Source: Mycolicibacterium monacense (lineage in GTDB: Bacteria > Actinomycetota > Actinomycetes > Mycobacteriales > Mycobacteriaceae). From it: DNA of 64,000 nucleotides. The notes below the pieces were generated by a model. It was not told the origin of the DNA. It did not search any database and saw nothing but the letters and a program-made list of their open reading frames with translations. Position numbers and translations under genes: made by a program. The stretch covers positions 930,001 through 994,000 of the forward strand of contig NZ_AP022617.1 in NCBI RefSeq assembly GCF_010731575.1, in the 5' to 3' direction. This document shows positions 1-8,197 of the stretch, one piece after another (the first letter of the stretch is position 1; each line of letters opens with the position of its first letter).

Positions 1-2
1 AT

Positions 3-977
3 GCGTTGGATGGCAACGGCGAGAAACTCCGGGATACCCTGGCCCAACTCTCCGGAGTGGCCCGGGTTTTCGCCGAGGGCAGCGGGAACATCGTCGACAT
101 CATCAAGAACCTGCAGATCTTCGTCACCGCCCTACGCGACAGCAAGCAGCAGATCGTCCAGTTCGAGAATCGACTGGCCACCCTGACCAGTGTGTTGGAC
201 GACAGCAGGTCCGATCTGGACGCGGTTCTGTCTGAACTGTCGGTCGCCCTGGGCGAGGTGCAGCGCTTCGTCGCGGGCACCCGCGATCTGACCGCCGAAC
301 AGATTCAGCGACTGGCCAACGTCACTCAGGTCCTGGTCGACAACCGCACGGCATTGGAGAATGTCCTCCACATCACCCCCAATGCGATCGCCAATTTCCA
401 GAACATCTACTACCCGAACGGCGGAGCGGTGACGGGTGCGTTCTCCCTTGTCAACTTTGCCAACCCGGTGCACTTCGTCTGCGGCCTGATCGGCGGCGTC
501 GCCAACACCACCGCACCCGAGACGGCGAAACTCTGCGCGCAGTACCTCGGTCCCGCATTGCGCCTGCTCAACTTCAACAACATTCCTCTGCCGATCAACG
601 CCTACTTGAGGCCCGCGGTCAATCCGGAGCGGATCATCTACACCGACCCGAAGCTCGCACCTGGGGGAGCAGGACCGGGCGATCCGCCCGAGCCGTTCCC
701 GTCGGTGTCCGCCTACCTCGGAGCCGGGGACATCCCGCCGCCTCCGGGCTGGAATCAACCGCCGGGTCCCCCCGGGCTTTATACGCCGGACGACGACGCG
801 CCGGCCATCCCATCACCGGCGTTGTACCCCGGCGCCCCGATCCCAGCGCCGCCGAACGTGTTGAGCAACATCGCGCCGGGACCGCAGACAGTCGATGGGA
901 TGCTGCTTCCACCCACCCCGGCGCCGGCCAACCCGCCGCCGCCCAGCGGGCCGCCGCTGCCTGCGGAGGCTCCGTGA
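3..977 (+). CDS. mceD: Mce family protein MceD, C-terminal part (5' truncated by window edge)
   Basis: This is the 3' part of an Mce protein, a secreted or periplasmic subunit of the mycobacterial Mce lipid importers. The reading frame is open from the first base, so the start and the MCE domain lie upstream of the window. What remains is the coiled-coil part (long heptad-like stretches with many L, V, D and Q), then a region with NFQNIYYPNGGAVTGAF and cysteine-containing blocks (HFVCGLIGG, KLCAQYLG) common in Mce C/D proteins, then a tail of about 110 residues rich in Pro, Gly and Ala. The next two genes are mceE and mceF with one-base overlaps, which places this protein in the D position of the usual A-F order. 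That assignment rests on position and tail type, because the diagnostic N-terminus is missing. Confidence 0.85.
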   Translation, partial: ALDGNGEKLRDTLAQLSGVARVFAEGSGNIVDIIKNLQIFVTALRDSKQQIVQFENRLATLTSVLDDSRSDLDAVLSELSVALGEVQRFVAGTRDLTAEQIQRLANVTQVLVDNRTALENVLHITPNAIANFQNIYYPNGGAVTGAFSLVNFANPVHFVCGLIGGVANTTAPETAKLCAQYLGPALRLLNFNNIPLPINAYLRPAVNPERIIYTDPKLAPGGAGPGDPPEPFPSVSAYLGAGDIPPPPGWNQPPGPPGLYTPDDDAPAIPSPALYPGAPIPAPPNVLSNIAPGPQTVDGMLLPPTPAPANPPPPSGPPLPAEAP

Positions 978-2377
978 TGATCCACGGGAGCTATATGAAG
1001 CGATTGACGGTCGCTGGGTCATGTCTTGCGTTGACGCTCACCGGGTGCTCCTTTCAGGGGGTGAACTCGTTGCCGCTGCCCGGGGCCGAGGGGACGGGGC
1101 CGGGCGCCACGTCCTACACGGTCGAGATCGCGAATGTCGCGACGCTGGAATCGAATGCGCCGGTGCTGATCGACGACGTCGTCGTCGGCAGCGTCCGCAA
1201 GATGACCGTCGACGACTGGCATGCCGAAGTGCAGATCTCGGTCAAACCCGACGTGGTGGTGCCTGCCAACGCGGTGGCCACGGTCGGCCAGACCAGCCTG
1301 CTCGGGTCGATGCACCTGGCGCTCAACCCGCCGCTGGGGGAATCGCCGGAGGGTCGACTGCAAGCCGGTGCCACCATCCCCCTGAGTGACTCGTCGACCT
1401 ATCCGAGCACCGAACGGACGCTGTCGTCACTGTCGGTCGTCGCCAACGGCGGCGGGCTCGGACAGATCGGCGACATCATTCACAACTTCAACCTCGCGTT
1501 GTCCGGTCGTGAACCCGAGATCCGCCAACTGATCACCCGGCTCGACAACTTCGTCGGAGTCCTCGATGCGCAGCGTGAGAACATCATCGCGTCGATCCAG
1601 CAGTTGAACCGCGTTGCCGGCACGTTCGCCGGTCAGCGCGACACGATCGACCGGGCGCTCAAAGAGATTCCGCCGGCGTTGGACGTGCTGATCAGCGAAC
1701 GGCCCCGGCTGACGGCCGCTTTGGACAAGCTCGGGAAACTGGGTGACACCGCAACCGCTCTGGTTGAGGACGCCGGTGACGATCTGGTCAAGGATCTGGA
1801 GAATCTGGGGCCGGCTCTCGGGGCACTCGCCGACATCGGACCCGACCTCAACCTCGCGCTCCTGTGGGCGTCCGCGTTCCCGTACGGCCCCACGTTCGCC
1901 GACCGGATCACCCGTGGCGATTACATCAACCTGTTCGCCACCTTCGACATCACCTATCCGCGCCTGAAGAAGACACTCCTGCTGGGCACCCGATGGGGTG
2001 ATGAAAATGCCAAACTCATACCGGCCCCGGGCGACCCCTACTACTTGAATTATTCGTACAGTCCGATGTCGATCGGTGTGGCACCGCCACCGGCGGAGGC
2101 GCCAGCGGGGGCGACCATGCCGCCGGTGTCCGGACCGCTGCTCCCGGTGTCGCCACCCCCGCCGGCTGCGCCGTGGCTGCCGCAGGCACCGGTCAGTACC
2201 TCTTCGCAGATCTTCGCAGGACCGTACGGAGCCGAATCGGCTCCGCCGGCGGATGCTCAACCGCCGGCTCCGCCGGCCGACGCCCAATTGCCGGCTCCGG
2301 CCGACGCCCAATTGCCGGCTCCGGCCGACGCCCAACTGCCGGCTCCGGCCGATGCCCAACCGGGAGGCGGTGGCTGA
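977..2377 (+). CDS. mceE: Mce family lipoprotein MceE (LprK type)
   Basis: This is the lipoprotein subunit of an Mce importer. The N-terminus has a basic start (MKRL), a hydrophobic core and the lipobox LTGC, so it should be lipid-anchored outside the cytoplasmic membrane. The MCE domain follows (about residues 45-125: SYTVEIANVATLESNAPV, then VGQTSLLGSMHLAL), then a helical region, and a Pro/Ala tail with short repeats. I chose ATG 977 because GGAGG lies 7 bases upstream and the codon overlaps the mceD stop as TGATG. GTG 974 and ATG 995 are alternatives, and all keep the signal peptide. The next gene, mceF, starts with the same TGATG overlap, so the three genes are translationally coupled. 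In the family, MceE anchors the complex and A-F subunits form a lipid conduit. Confidence 0.9.
   Translation: MIHGSYMKRLTVAGSCLALTLTGCSFQGVNSLPLPGAEGTGPGATSYTVEIANVATLESNAPVLIDDVVVGSVRKMTVDDWHAEVQISVKPDVVVPANAVATVGQTSLLGSMHLALNPPLGESPEGRLQAGATIPLSDSSTYPSTERTLSSLSVVANGGGLGQIGDIIHNFNLALSGREPEIRQLITRLDNFVGVLDAQRENIIASIQQLNRVAGTFAGQRDTIDRALKEIPPALDVLISERPRLTAALDKLGKLGDTATALVEDAGDDLVKDLENLGPALGALADIGPDLNLALLWASAFPYGPTFADRITRGDYINLFATFDITYPRLKKTLLLGTRWGDENAKLIPAPGDPYYLNYSYSPMSIGVAPPPAEAPAGATMPPVSGPLLPVSPPPPAAPWLPQAPVSTSSQIFAGPYGAESAPPADAQPPAPPADAQLPAPADAQLPAPADAQLPAPADAQPGGGG
2279..2350 (+). repeat. Three tandem 24-bp units inside mceE
   Basis: Three near-identical 24-base units, differing by one base in the third, encode an eight-residue repeat of the type DAQLPAPA in the C-terminal tail of MceE. 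A fourth, partial unit follows. The repeat is in frame, so slippage would change tail length without destroying the protein. Confidence 0.85.
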
Positions 2378-4071
2378 TGCTGACCCGCTTTGTACGAACC
2401 CAGCTGATCATCTTCACCATCGCCTCGATCGTCGGCGTGTCGGTGATGATCTTCGCGTACATGAAGGTTCCCACCCTGCTCGGCATCGGCCGCTTGACGG
2501 TGACGCTGGAATTGCCTGCGGCCGGTGGGCTCTACCGCTTCAGCAATGTGACCTACCGGGGTGTCCAGATCGGCAAGGTCATGGGAGTGAACCTGACCGA
2601 GAACGGCGCAGAGGCCACGATGTCACTCGACACCTCGCCGAAGGTCCCCGCAGATCTGCTGGCCGAGGTGCGCAGCGTGTCCGCGGTCGGTGAGCAGTAC
2701 GTGGAGCTGTTGCCCCAAACCGACTCGGGGCCTTACCTGGAGGACGGCTCGCGAATCTCCAGGGACAGAGCCACCATTCCGCAAGAGGTGGGTCCCATGT
2801 TGGACCAGCTGAGCGCGCTGGTGGACAGCATCCCGAGCGACAGGATCCCCGATCTGCTCGACGAGACATTCAAGGCCCTCAACGGGGCCGGCCCCGACTT
2901 CCAGTCGCTTCTGGACTCGGCCTCGACGCTGGCGGGTGACGTGAACGCTGTCTCCGACCAGACGCGACAGCTCATCGATGACGTTGGGCCACTGTTGGAT
3001 TCGCAAGTGGAATCCACCGAGGCGATCCGGACGTGGGCGCGCAGCCTCGCCGGGGTCACCGAACAACTGGTGCAGAACGACCCCGAGCTGCGCACGGTCC
3101 TGCAGCAGGGACCCGGCTTCGCGCAGGAGGTTTCGCAGCTCCTCACCCAGATCAAGCCGACGCTGCCGATATTGCTGGCGAATCTGACCAGCGTGACTCA
3201 GGTTCTGCTCACCTACAATCCGGCGCTCGAGCAACTCTTGGTGATCTTTCCGGGAATCATCGCCGCACAGCAGTCATTCGGGCTCCCGCAGAACAATCCC
3301 ACCGGCCTCCCTTCGGGTGACTTCGCGCTCACCATCAGCGACCCGGTGGCGTGCACAGTCGGCTTCCTGCCGCCCTCGCAGTGGCGGAGCCCGGAGGACA
3401 TGACGACGGTCGACACGCCTGACGGGCTGTACTGCAAGTTGCCGCAGGACTCGCCGATCAGCGTCCGTGGTGCCCGTAACTACCCGTGTATCGAGCACCC
3501 CGGCAAGCGGGCGCCGACGGTCGAACTCTGCAACGACCCCAAGGGATATCAGCCACTCGCGATCCGTGAGCACAGTCTTGGTCCGTATCCCTTCGACCCG
3601 AATCTGGTCTCGCAGGGCGTCCCGGTCGACGAGCGGGTGGATTTCCAGGACCGGATCTACGCCCCGCTGCAAGGCACACCGCTACCCCCGGGCGCGGTTC
3701 CGGCGGGCACACCGCCGGTCGCCCCTCCGCCCGGCGCGCCGGCCCCGGCCACGACGCCGGTCCCCGCAGGGCCGCCCGCCCCCGCGGCGGCGCCGGCCGC
3801 GGTGGCGCCTCCGCCACCGCCCGGCAACTCGATCAACGGGACGCCCCTTCCGCCTGTACCGCCCGCGGCGGCCGAAGTGCCTCCCAGCGGCGGTGCGGTC
3901 CCCGCTGCGCCGAGCGCCTTCGGCGGCAACGGAACGGGGGGACCGTCACTCGCGGTGGCGCACTACGACCCGGCCACCGGCGAGTATCTGACCCCTGATG
4001 GTCGACTCGAGCGCCAGACGAATTCCGCGCTGCGAGCGCCCAAGTCCTGGCAGGACCTGTTGCCGACCTGA
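2377..4071 (+). CDS. mceF: Mce family protein MceF
   Basis: This is the last core subunit of the Mce importer, 564 residues. A single N-terminal hydrophobic segment (about residues 8-28) acts as an uncleaved anchor or signal. The MCE domain follows at about residues 35-120 (LTVTLELPAAGGLYRFSNV, then VSAVGEQYVELLP), then a long helical region (about 135-300), then a cysteine-containing block, and a Pro/Ala-rich tail of about 150 residues ending in DGRLERQTNSALRAPKSWQDLLPT-like sequence, typical of MceF. The frame is open further upstream, but ATG 2377 overlaps the mceE stop by one base and is preceded by GGGAGG. Nothing follows for 280 bases on this strand, so this is probably the operon end. 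The two Mce-associated genes that often follow mceF are found 11 kb downstream instead. Confidence 0.92.
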   Translation: MLTRFVRTQLIIFTIASIVGVSVMIFAYMKVPTLLGIGRLTVTLELPAAGGLYRFSNVTYRGVQIGKVMGVNLTENGAEATMSLDTSPKVPADLLAEVRSVSAVGEQYVELLPQTDSGPYLEDGSRISRDRATIPQEVGPMLDQLSALVDSIPSDRIPDLLDETFKALNGAGPDFQSLLDSASTLAGDVNAVSDQTRQLIDDVGPLLDSQVESTEAIRTWARSLAGVTEQLVQNDPELRTVLQQGPGFAQEVSQLLTQIKPTLPILLANLTSVTQVLLTYNPALEQLLVIFPGIIAAQQSFGLPQNNPTGLPSGDFALTISDPVACTVGFLPPSQWRSPEDMTTVDTPDGLYCKLPQDSPISVRGARNYPCIEHPGKRAPTVELCNDPKGYQPLAIREHSLGPYPFDPNLVSQGVPVDERVDFQDRIYAPLQGTPLPPGAVPAGTPPVAPPPGAPAPATTPVPAGPPAPAAAPAAVAPPPPPGNSINGTPLPPVPPAAAEVPPSGGAVPAAPSAFGGNGTGGPSLAVAHYDPATGEYLTPDGRLERQTNSALRAPKSWQDLLPT

Positions 4072-4077
4072 GGTGGC

Positions 4078-4142
4078 TGTCGGGGAGTGACGGTGGATCA
4101 GGCCGACGGCCACCACCGGGCGACGGCCTGGCCAGGTGGTGC
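4078..4142 (+). terminator. Possible stem-loop downstream of mceF
   Basis: Just after the mceF stop there is a GC-rich inverted repeat, CCACCACC pairing with GGTGGTG across about 18 bases, without a T-run. Mycobacterial terminators often lack the T-tract, so this may end the mce transcript, but the evidence is weak. The rest of the gap up to 4350 shows nothing else I can support. Confidence 0.3.
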
Positions 4143-4350
4143 CTGAGTAAGTGATTCGATTCCTGCGCAACACTTTTAGGTACACGCTGCGCGAGTATCG
4201 GGAACGAGACCGCCGAAATCGAGGGAGGTGGCCTCGGTAATCGGCGATCGGGCGACTTCGGGGTGAGTTCGAGCCGTTGCCGGTCTGTCGGGCCGTGAAT
4301 CCGATTTCAGCTCTGGTTCACTGCGCCTCGACATGAGGCTGCAGGAGTTG

Positions 4351-4887
4351 TCAGGACAGCTTCTGCATCTTCACGGGCATCTCGACGACGACGGGCTGGT
4401 TCCTGCCGCAAGCGCCGCTCGCGCTCTTGGTCACGTTCCGGCCGACCAGGAAGTCGGGGTTGTTGACGAATTCGTTCCGGGCGGGATTGACTCCCTCGAG
4501 AATGAACTTCTGATGACCCGGGGCGAAGGTGCCGTTCGGGCACGGCAACCAGTTCGGCACGTCGTGGTCGATCAGCCAGAAATCTTCGAGTCGAATAGTG
4601 GCGGTGTAGCCCCGATCGCTCTTCACTTCACCGAAGCATTCGATCGGGCTGACGCATTCCGTCGTCACTGTCCAGGTTTCGACGACCGTCTGCTGGTCGA
4701 AGAAACTCTGGGCGCCACCCATGCCAAACGGACCGGCGTTTCTCAGCGCCCACTCGCCGTCGGACATCACGCTGTAGGTGCCGTTGAGTTCGACACCGAA
4801 ATTCGACGCGGCCGCCGGCGTTGCGACGCCCACGCTTGCCACGAGAGCAATTGCCGCCGCGCCCACGGCGATGTCGAATCCTCGCAT
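4351..4887 (-). CDS. Secreted protein of unknown function (178 aa)
   Basis: I do not recognise a named family. The protein starts MRGFDIAVGAAAIALVASVG and has a clear Sec signal peptide with a predicted cut after AAAS/ATPAAA at about residue 27. The mature part of about 150 residues has six cysteines (ECVSPIEC, PCPNG, GACGRN), aromatic residues and few lysines, which suggests a small disulphide-stabilised beta-rich extracellular domain. It is divergent from another small secreted protein at 4966, with 78 bases between the start codons. Its position next to an mce operon suggests a cell-envelope role, but that is only guilt by association. Confidence 0.7.
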   Translation of the reverse strand: MRGFDIAVGAAAIALVASVGVATPAAASNFGVELNGTYSVMSDGEWALRNAGPFGMGGAQSFFDQQTVVETWTVTTECVSPIECFGEVKSDRGYTATIRLEDFWLIDHDVPNWLPCPNGTFAPGHQKFILEGVNPARNEFVNNPDFLVGRNVTKSASGACGRNQPVVVEMPVKMQKLS

Positions 4888-4965
4888 GCCGCAAGCTTAT
4901 CGCGGCTGGTGTACATCCCTGCTGAAAACGAGAATCTGGTCCTCAGCTTGTGCGAGAATGGCGGG

Positions 4966-5373
4966 GTGCGATCCGCTGTCGCAGCGTTCGCTGCCCTGAT
5001 GACCTCCGCGTTGGTGACTGCCGCACCACCCGCGTCAGCGCAGCCGCTGCCGAACCCACCGCTGCCACCGCCGGGTGCCGAGTGCAACCATCCCAACTGC
5101 ACACCCGGCATCCAGCCGGGCGTCGTCCTCGGTTCCTACTGCAGCAACAACACCTACTACGCCTTCGGTGTGACCTCATGGGGCCGGTTGGTGTTCTGCG
5201 GGTCCCCGCGCCGATACGAACCCCGATGGTTCCGCTCGCCCGAGATGCACGGCGTCAAGAACCAGTTCGACCTGTGTCCCGCCCTCGAAGGCGAGGTCGC
5301 CCAGGCGCCGGATGGCCTGTTCCTCACCTGCGTGGCGAAGGACGGCCGTTCCTACTGGGAGCGCGGCGACTAG
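4966..5373 (+). CDS. Small secreted protein of unknown function (135 aa)
   Basis: This 135-residue protein has a Sec signal peptide (VRSAVAAFAALMTSALVTAA, cut near PASA-Q) and a mature part of about 110 residues with six cysteines (AECNHPNC, SYCSNN, VFCGS, DLCPALEG, LTCVAKDG). The pattern suggests a small secreted disulphide-bonded protein. The frame is open further upstream, but the upstream part has no signal peptide at its start and overlaps the divergent gene, so I chose GTG 4966, directly before the signal sequence. A GAGAAT hexamer ends 6 bases before it, compatible with a leaderless transcript. Function unknown. Confidence 0.65.
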   Translation: MRSAVAAFAALMTSALVTAAPPASAQPLPNPPLPPPGAECNHPNCTPGIQPGVVLGSYCSNNTYYAFGVTSWGRLVFCGSPRRYEPRWFRSPEMHGVKNQFDLCPALEGEVAQAPDGLFLTCVAKDGRSYWERGD

Positions 5374-5591
5374 GCCGGTGTGGCCATACCGCGGCCGGAT
5401 GTGATTGCACGCCAACCGCTTCGACATGATGAACGTGGTGCTGAGCGGTCCACGGCGCGCGCTCGGCGGCGGGCGGTCGGACTCCACGCACGGGCGGACG
5501 AGGCGCAGGCAGCAGCGTCACCCGCCGACTCCGAACAGACTGCGCAGATGCGGGCTCGGCGCATTCTGCCCGGAGTTTCGGCGGATGGAGC

Positions 5592-6872
5592 CTAGCCGAC
5601 CGGCTTGAACTCGATGTTGATCTCGGTGAGCCCGCGCAGGATGAAGGTCGGCTCGTACACGTACCGGCGGGCGTCGATCGGCCCGTGCTTCTCCTCGCTG
5701 ACGGTGATGTCGGCCATCCGGTCGAGGATGCGCTCGATGGAGACCCGCCCCTCCACCCGCGCCAGCGGTGCGCCCGGGCAGGAGTGGATTCCGCGGCTGA
5801 ACGCGATGTGCTCACGGACGTTCTTGCGGTCGAGCGAGAACTCGTGCGGGTTGTCGAACCGCTTCGGATCGCGGTTCGCGGCCCCGGGACTGACCATCAC
5901 CGTGGTGCCCGCGGGCACCGCCGCATCGCCGAGAGTCGTTGTCTTACGGGCCATCCGGAACACGCTCTTCACCGGGCTGTCCATGCGCAGGCATTCTTCG
6001 ATGAAGACCGGGATCAGGCTGCGGTCATCGCGCAGCTGCTGCTGGATGTCGGGCCGGTCGGCCAGCACCCGCATTGCGGCGCCGAGCAGCTTCGCCGTCG
6101 TCTCCTGACCGGCGGCGAACAGGAACGTCGCGGTCCGCACCACGTCGACGACCTCGGGTGTCGATCCGTCCGGGTACTTGGCGGTGGCGATCGAGGTCAG
6201 TACGTCGTCGCGGGGGGACTCACGGCGTTCCTCGATGTAGCGCGAGAATTTCTCGTCCGCCCACGCCAGCGGATTCGCGGCGATCACCTCGTGGTCGAGA
6301 CCACCGATGTTGGATCCGGGCCGCTCGGCCCCGAAGGCCTCACGGAACTCCTCGTGATCCTCCTCAGGCACCCCGAGGAGGTCGGCGACCACCAACAGTG
6401 AGAAGGGCTTGGCATATGCGGCCAGGAACTCACACTGACCGTCGGCGATGAACTCGTCGATGTGGCGGTCGGCGAGCCGCCACATGAAGTCTTCGTTCTC
6501 CTTCAACCGCTTCGGAGTGAGCAGCCGTGACAGGATCGAACGGGCGTCGGTGTGCTGCGGCGGATCCATGGTGACCATGTGCTCGTACATCGGAATCTCG
6601 GTGCGGTGCGCCTCCAGCTGCGCGCAGATGTCATCTCCCTCCGGGGTGAAGGGCATCGGCGTGAACGGCCCCATGACCGCAACGCAAGACGAGAAGTTCT
6701 CCGAGTCCTTGTAGACCGTGTTGGCCGCTTCCCAGCCGGTGACCGCGAGCACGCCGTTGTTGATCGGACAGCACACGGGGTTCTTCTCGCGGATGTGGTC
6801 GTAGTACGGATGAGGGTCGGGGACCAGGGAGGGGTCGGTGAAGTAGTCAACCGAATCGAAGTCCGCGGTCAT
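5592..6872 (-). CDS. Cytochrome P450
   Basis: This is a soluble class I bacterial P450 monooxygenase of 426 residues, a normal length. The I-helix oxygen-activation motif AGQETT, the ExxR pair (EECLR) and the haem-ligand loop FSRGIHSCPG, with the cysteine thiolate ligand, are all present. The frame extends 28 codons upstream to a GTG/TTG-type start, but I chose ATG 6872 because GGAGGG lies 9 bases upstream and because MTADFDSVDYFTDPSLVPDP is the usual start for this group. It is divergent from a TetR regulator and stands near Ltp, acyl-CoA synthetase and Mce genes, so a sterol-, terpenoid- or other hydrophobic substrate is plausible. The sequence does not tell me the CYP family. Electrons must come from ferredoxin and reductase encoded elsewhere. 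Confidence 0.93.
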   Translation of the reverse strand: MTADFDSVDYFTDPSLVPDPHPYYDHIREKNPVCCPINNGVLAVTGWEAANTVYKDSENFSSCVAVMGPFTPMPFTPEGDDICAQLEAHRTEIPMYEHMVTMDPPQHTDARSILSRLLTPKRLKENEDFMWRLADRHIDEFIADGQCEFLAAYAKPFSLLVVADLLGVPEEDHEEFREAFGAERPGSNIGGLDHEVIAANPLAWADEKFSRYIEERRESPRDDVLTSIATAKYPDGSTPEVVDVVRTATFLFAAGQETTAKLLGAAMRVLADRPDIQQQLRDDRSLIPVFIEECLRMDSPVKSVFRMARKTTTLGDAAVPAGTTVMVSPGAANRDPKRFDNPHEFSLDRKNVREHIAFSRGIHSCPGAPLARVEGRVSIERILDRMADITVSEEKHGPIDARRYVYEPTFILRGLTEINIEFKPVG

Positions 6873-6945
6873 GGTCGTAAGCCCTCCATATTCGGCGCTT
6901 GCCGGCGTGTTGTTGTGCATGGCTGCCGCCAGCTGATTATGCAAT

Positions 6946-6966
6946 GTGCTGAGCACTTGCTTAGCA
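6946..6966. promoter_or_regulatory. Candidate operator between P450 and TetR genes
   Basis: The 83-190 base divergent region holds TGCTGAGC-ACTT-GCTTAGCA, an inverted repeat with one mismatch. Inside it GTGCTGAGCAC is a perfect palindrome. On the minus strand a CATAAT hexamer (6941-6936) follows 5 bases downstream, so a bound repressor would cover the -35 region of the P450 promoter. The neighbouring TetR protein is the natural candidate ligand. This is a pattern match only. Confidence 0.45.
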
Positions 6967-7057
6967 TGGCGTGAACGTCAGGGTCAAGGATGGGCGGCGG
7001 GCCGCCACTACGATCGGCGTGTCGAACACTCGTGAATCGGGAAAGGAACGTGATCGC

Positions 7058-7726
7058 ATGACCACGCGCGCCGGAGAGTCGCGACGCATCGGGGCGCCGG
7101 ACGCGAAAAACCGCGGTGTGCTGCTCGACGCCGCCGAACAACTGCTTCTCGAGGAGGGCTACGTCGCGGTCACCTCGCGCCGCGTCGCGGAGAAGGCCGG
7201 TCTCAAACCCCAACTCGTGCACTATTACTTCCGCACCATGGAGGACCTCTTCCGGGCGGTGTTCCGCCGCATGGCGGAGGCCGGCCTGGAGGTGCTCTCC
7301 CAGGCGCTCGCGTCGCCGCAGCCGTTGTGGGCCCTGTGGCGGTTCAGCAACCAACCCGAGGCCACCCGGCTCACGATGGAGTTCATGGGGTTGGCGACTC
7401 ATCGTCGAGAGTTACGGGCCGAGATCATCTACTACGCCGAGAGATTCAGGGAAGAGCAGAACAAGGCGATCGCCACCGCGCTCGAGCGCTACGGGGTCGA
7501 TGCGGCCAACGTTCCGCCCGTCGTATGGACTGTCTTCGCGACCAGCGTGTCGCAGAGCCTGGTGGTGGAGCGAGCTTTGGGCATGACGACCGGCCACGCG
7601 GAAACGTATGCGTTCTGCGAGCAGTGGATCCGTCGGCTGGAAGGCGAACCGCTTCCCGCCGACGGTGTGACCCCGACCGGCGATCACCACTTCCGAATGG
7701 AACAGAGCGCACCTTTCGGTCCCTGA
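7058..7726 (+). CDS. TetR family transcriptional regulator
   Basis: This is a 222-residue TetR/AcrR-type DNA-binding regulator. The N-terminal helix-turn-helix is clear at about residues 20-65: LLDAAEQLLLEEGYVAVTSR, then VAEKAGLKPQLVHYYF. The C-terminal two thirds is the helical ligand-binding domain, with no recognisable ligand signature. I chose ATG 7058 because GGAAAGGAA lies upstream and a TACGAT hexamer at 7009-7014 would start the transcript near 7021. Upstream GTG codons are alternatives. It is divergent from the P450 gene and probably controls it. Its 3' end overlaps the 3' end of the convergent gene at 7684-8145 by 43 bases. Confidence 0.88.
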   Translation: MTTRAGESRRIGAPDAKNRGVLLDAAEQLLLEEGYVAVTSRRVAEKAGLKPQLVHYYFRTMEDLFRAVFRRMAEAGLEVLSQALASPQPLWALWRFSNQPEATRLTMEFMGLATHRRELRAEIIYYAERFREEQNKAIATALERYGVDAANVPPVVWTVFATSVSQSLVVERALGMTTGHAETYAFCEQWIRRLEGEPLPADGVTPTGDHHFRMEQSAPFGP

Positions 7727-8145
7727 TGGGTGGCGACGACCACTCCGTCGACCGCGAGCACGCAGTGGATGTTCGGAGTCTGCTCGCCGGGACCGCTGGT
7801 CGCCGTGACCATTGCCCACTGGTCGGGTTTGGCCAGCTGCACGTCGAGGTTCCACTGCTGATCCGGGCCGACCTGCGCCGCGACCTTGGGGCTGTACACG
7901 TAGGGGTTGTGGCTGTACGCGGCCCAGTTCTCCGGGTCGACGTCGCGGTAATAGATGTCGACGAAGAACGGTTGCTCTGCGAACACCGTGTACTTGACGT
8001 TGTGCAGGGGTGGAAGCGGGGGTGGTCCCTGAGCTCCCGCCTGCGCCGGCGTGAACAGCACGCCGCCGGCCGCAATCGCCGTCGCCGATATCAGTGTCGG
8101 CAAAACGGACCGCCGCGTCCGCCCGTTCGTCTGCGAAAGCTTCAT
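7684..8145 (-). CDS. Secreted protein with MmpS-like C-terminal domain
   Basis: The 153-residue product has a basic N-terminus, a signal peptide or anchor (about residues 12-36, ending TPAQAGAQ) and a proline linker. The following domain of about 105 residues resembles the periplasmic part of MmpS proteins: an opening VKYTVFAEQPFFVDIYY strand pair, a W-containing middle (QQWNLDVQL) and the closing HCVLAVDGVVV...ALCSI pattern, where the two cysteines would form the conserved disulphide. No MmpL gene is adjacent. MmpS proteins assist MmpL lipid and siderophore export, so an envelope-lipid role is possible. The family call comes from visible pattern only. Confidence 0.65.
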   Translation of the reverse strand: MKLSQTNGRTRRSVLPTLISATAIAAGGVLFTPAQAGAQGPPPLPPLHNVKYTVFAEQPFFVDIYYRDVDPENWAAYSHNPYVYSPKVAAQVGPDQQWNLDVQLAKPDQWAMVTATSGPGEQTPNIHCVLAVDGVVVATHQGPKGALCSIRKW

Positions 8146-8155
8146 TTGCGAATCC

Positions 8156-8170
8156 TAGAACGATAGTCTC
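8156..8170. promoter_or_regulatory. Degenerate copy of GAGAAT-N3-ATTCTC site
   Basis: TAGAAC-GAT-AGTCTC matches the palindrome seen at 12308 in 9 of 12 half-site positions. It lies 11 bases upstream of the MmpS-like gene start at 8145. It is the weakest member of the set, and on its own it could also be read as a chance match. Confidence 0.3.
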
Positions 8171-8197
8171 GCGCCGGGTTCCGATTCGTCACCGACG

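Noticed and set aside
4333..4965. Upstream extension of the small secreted protein at 4966
   Set aside because: The extension overlaps the opposite-strand secreted gene, has no signal sequence at its start and would bury the signal peptide inside the protein.
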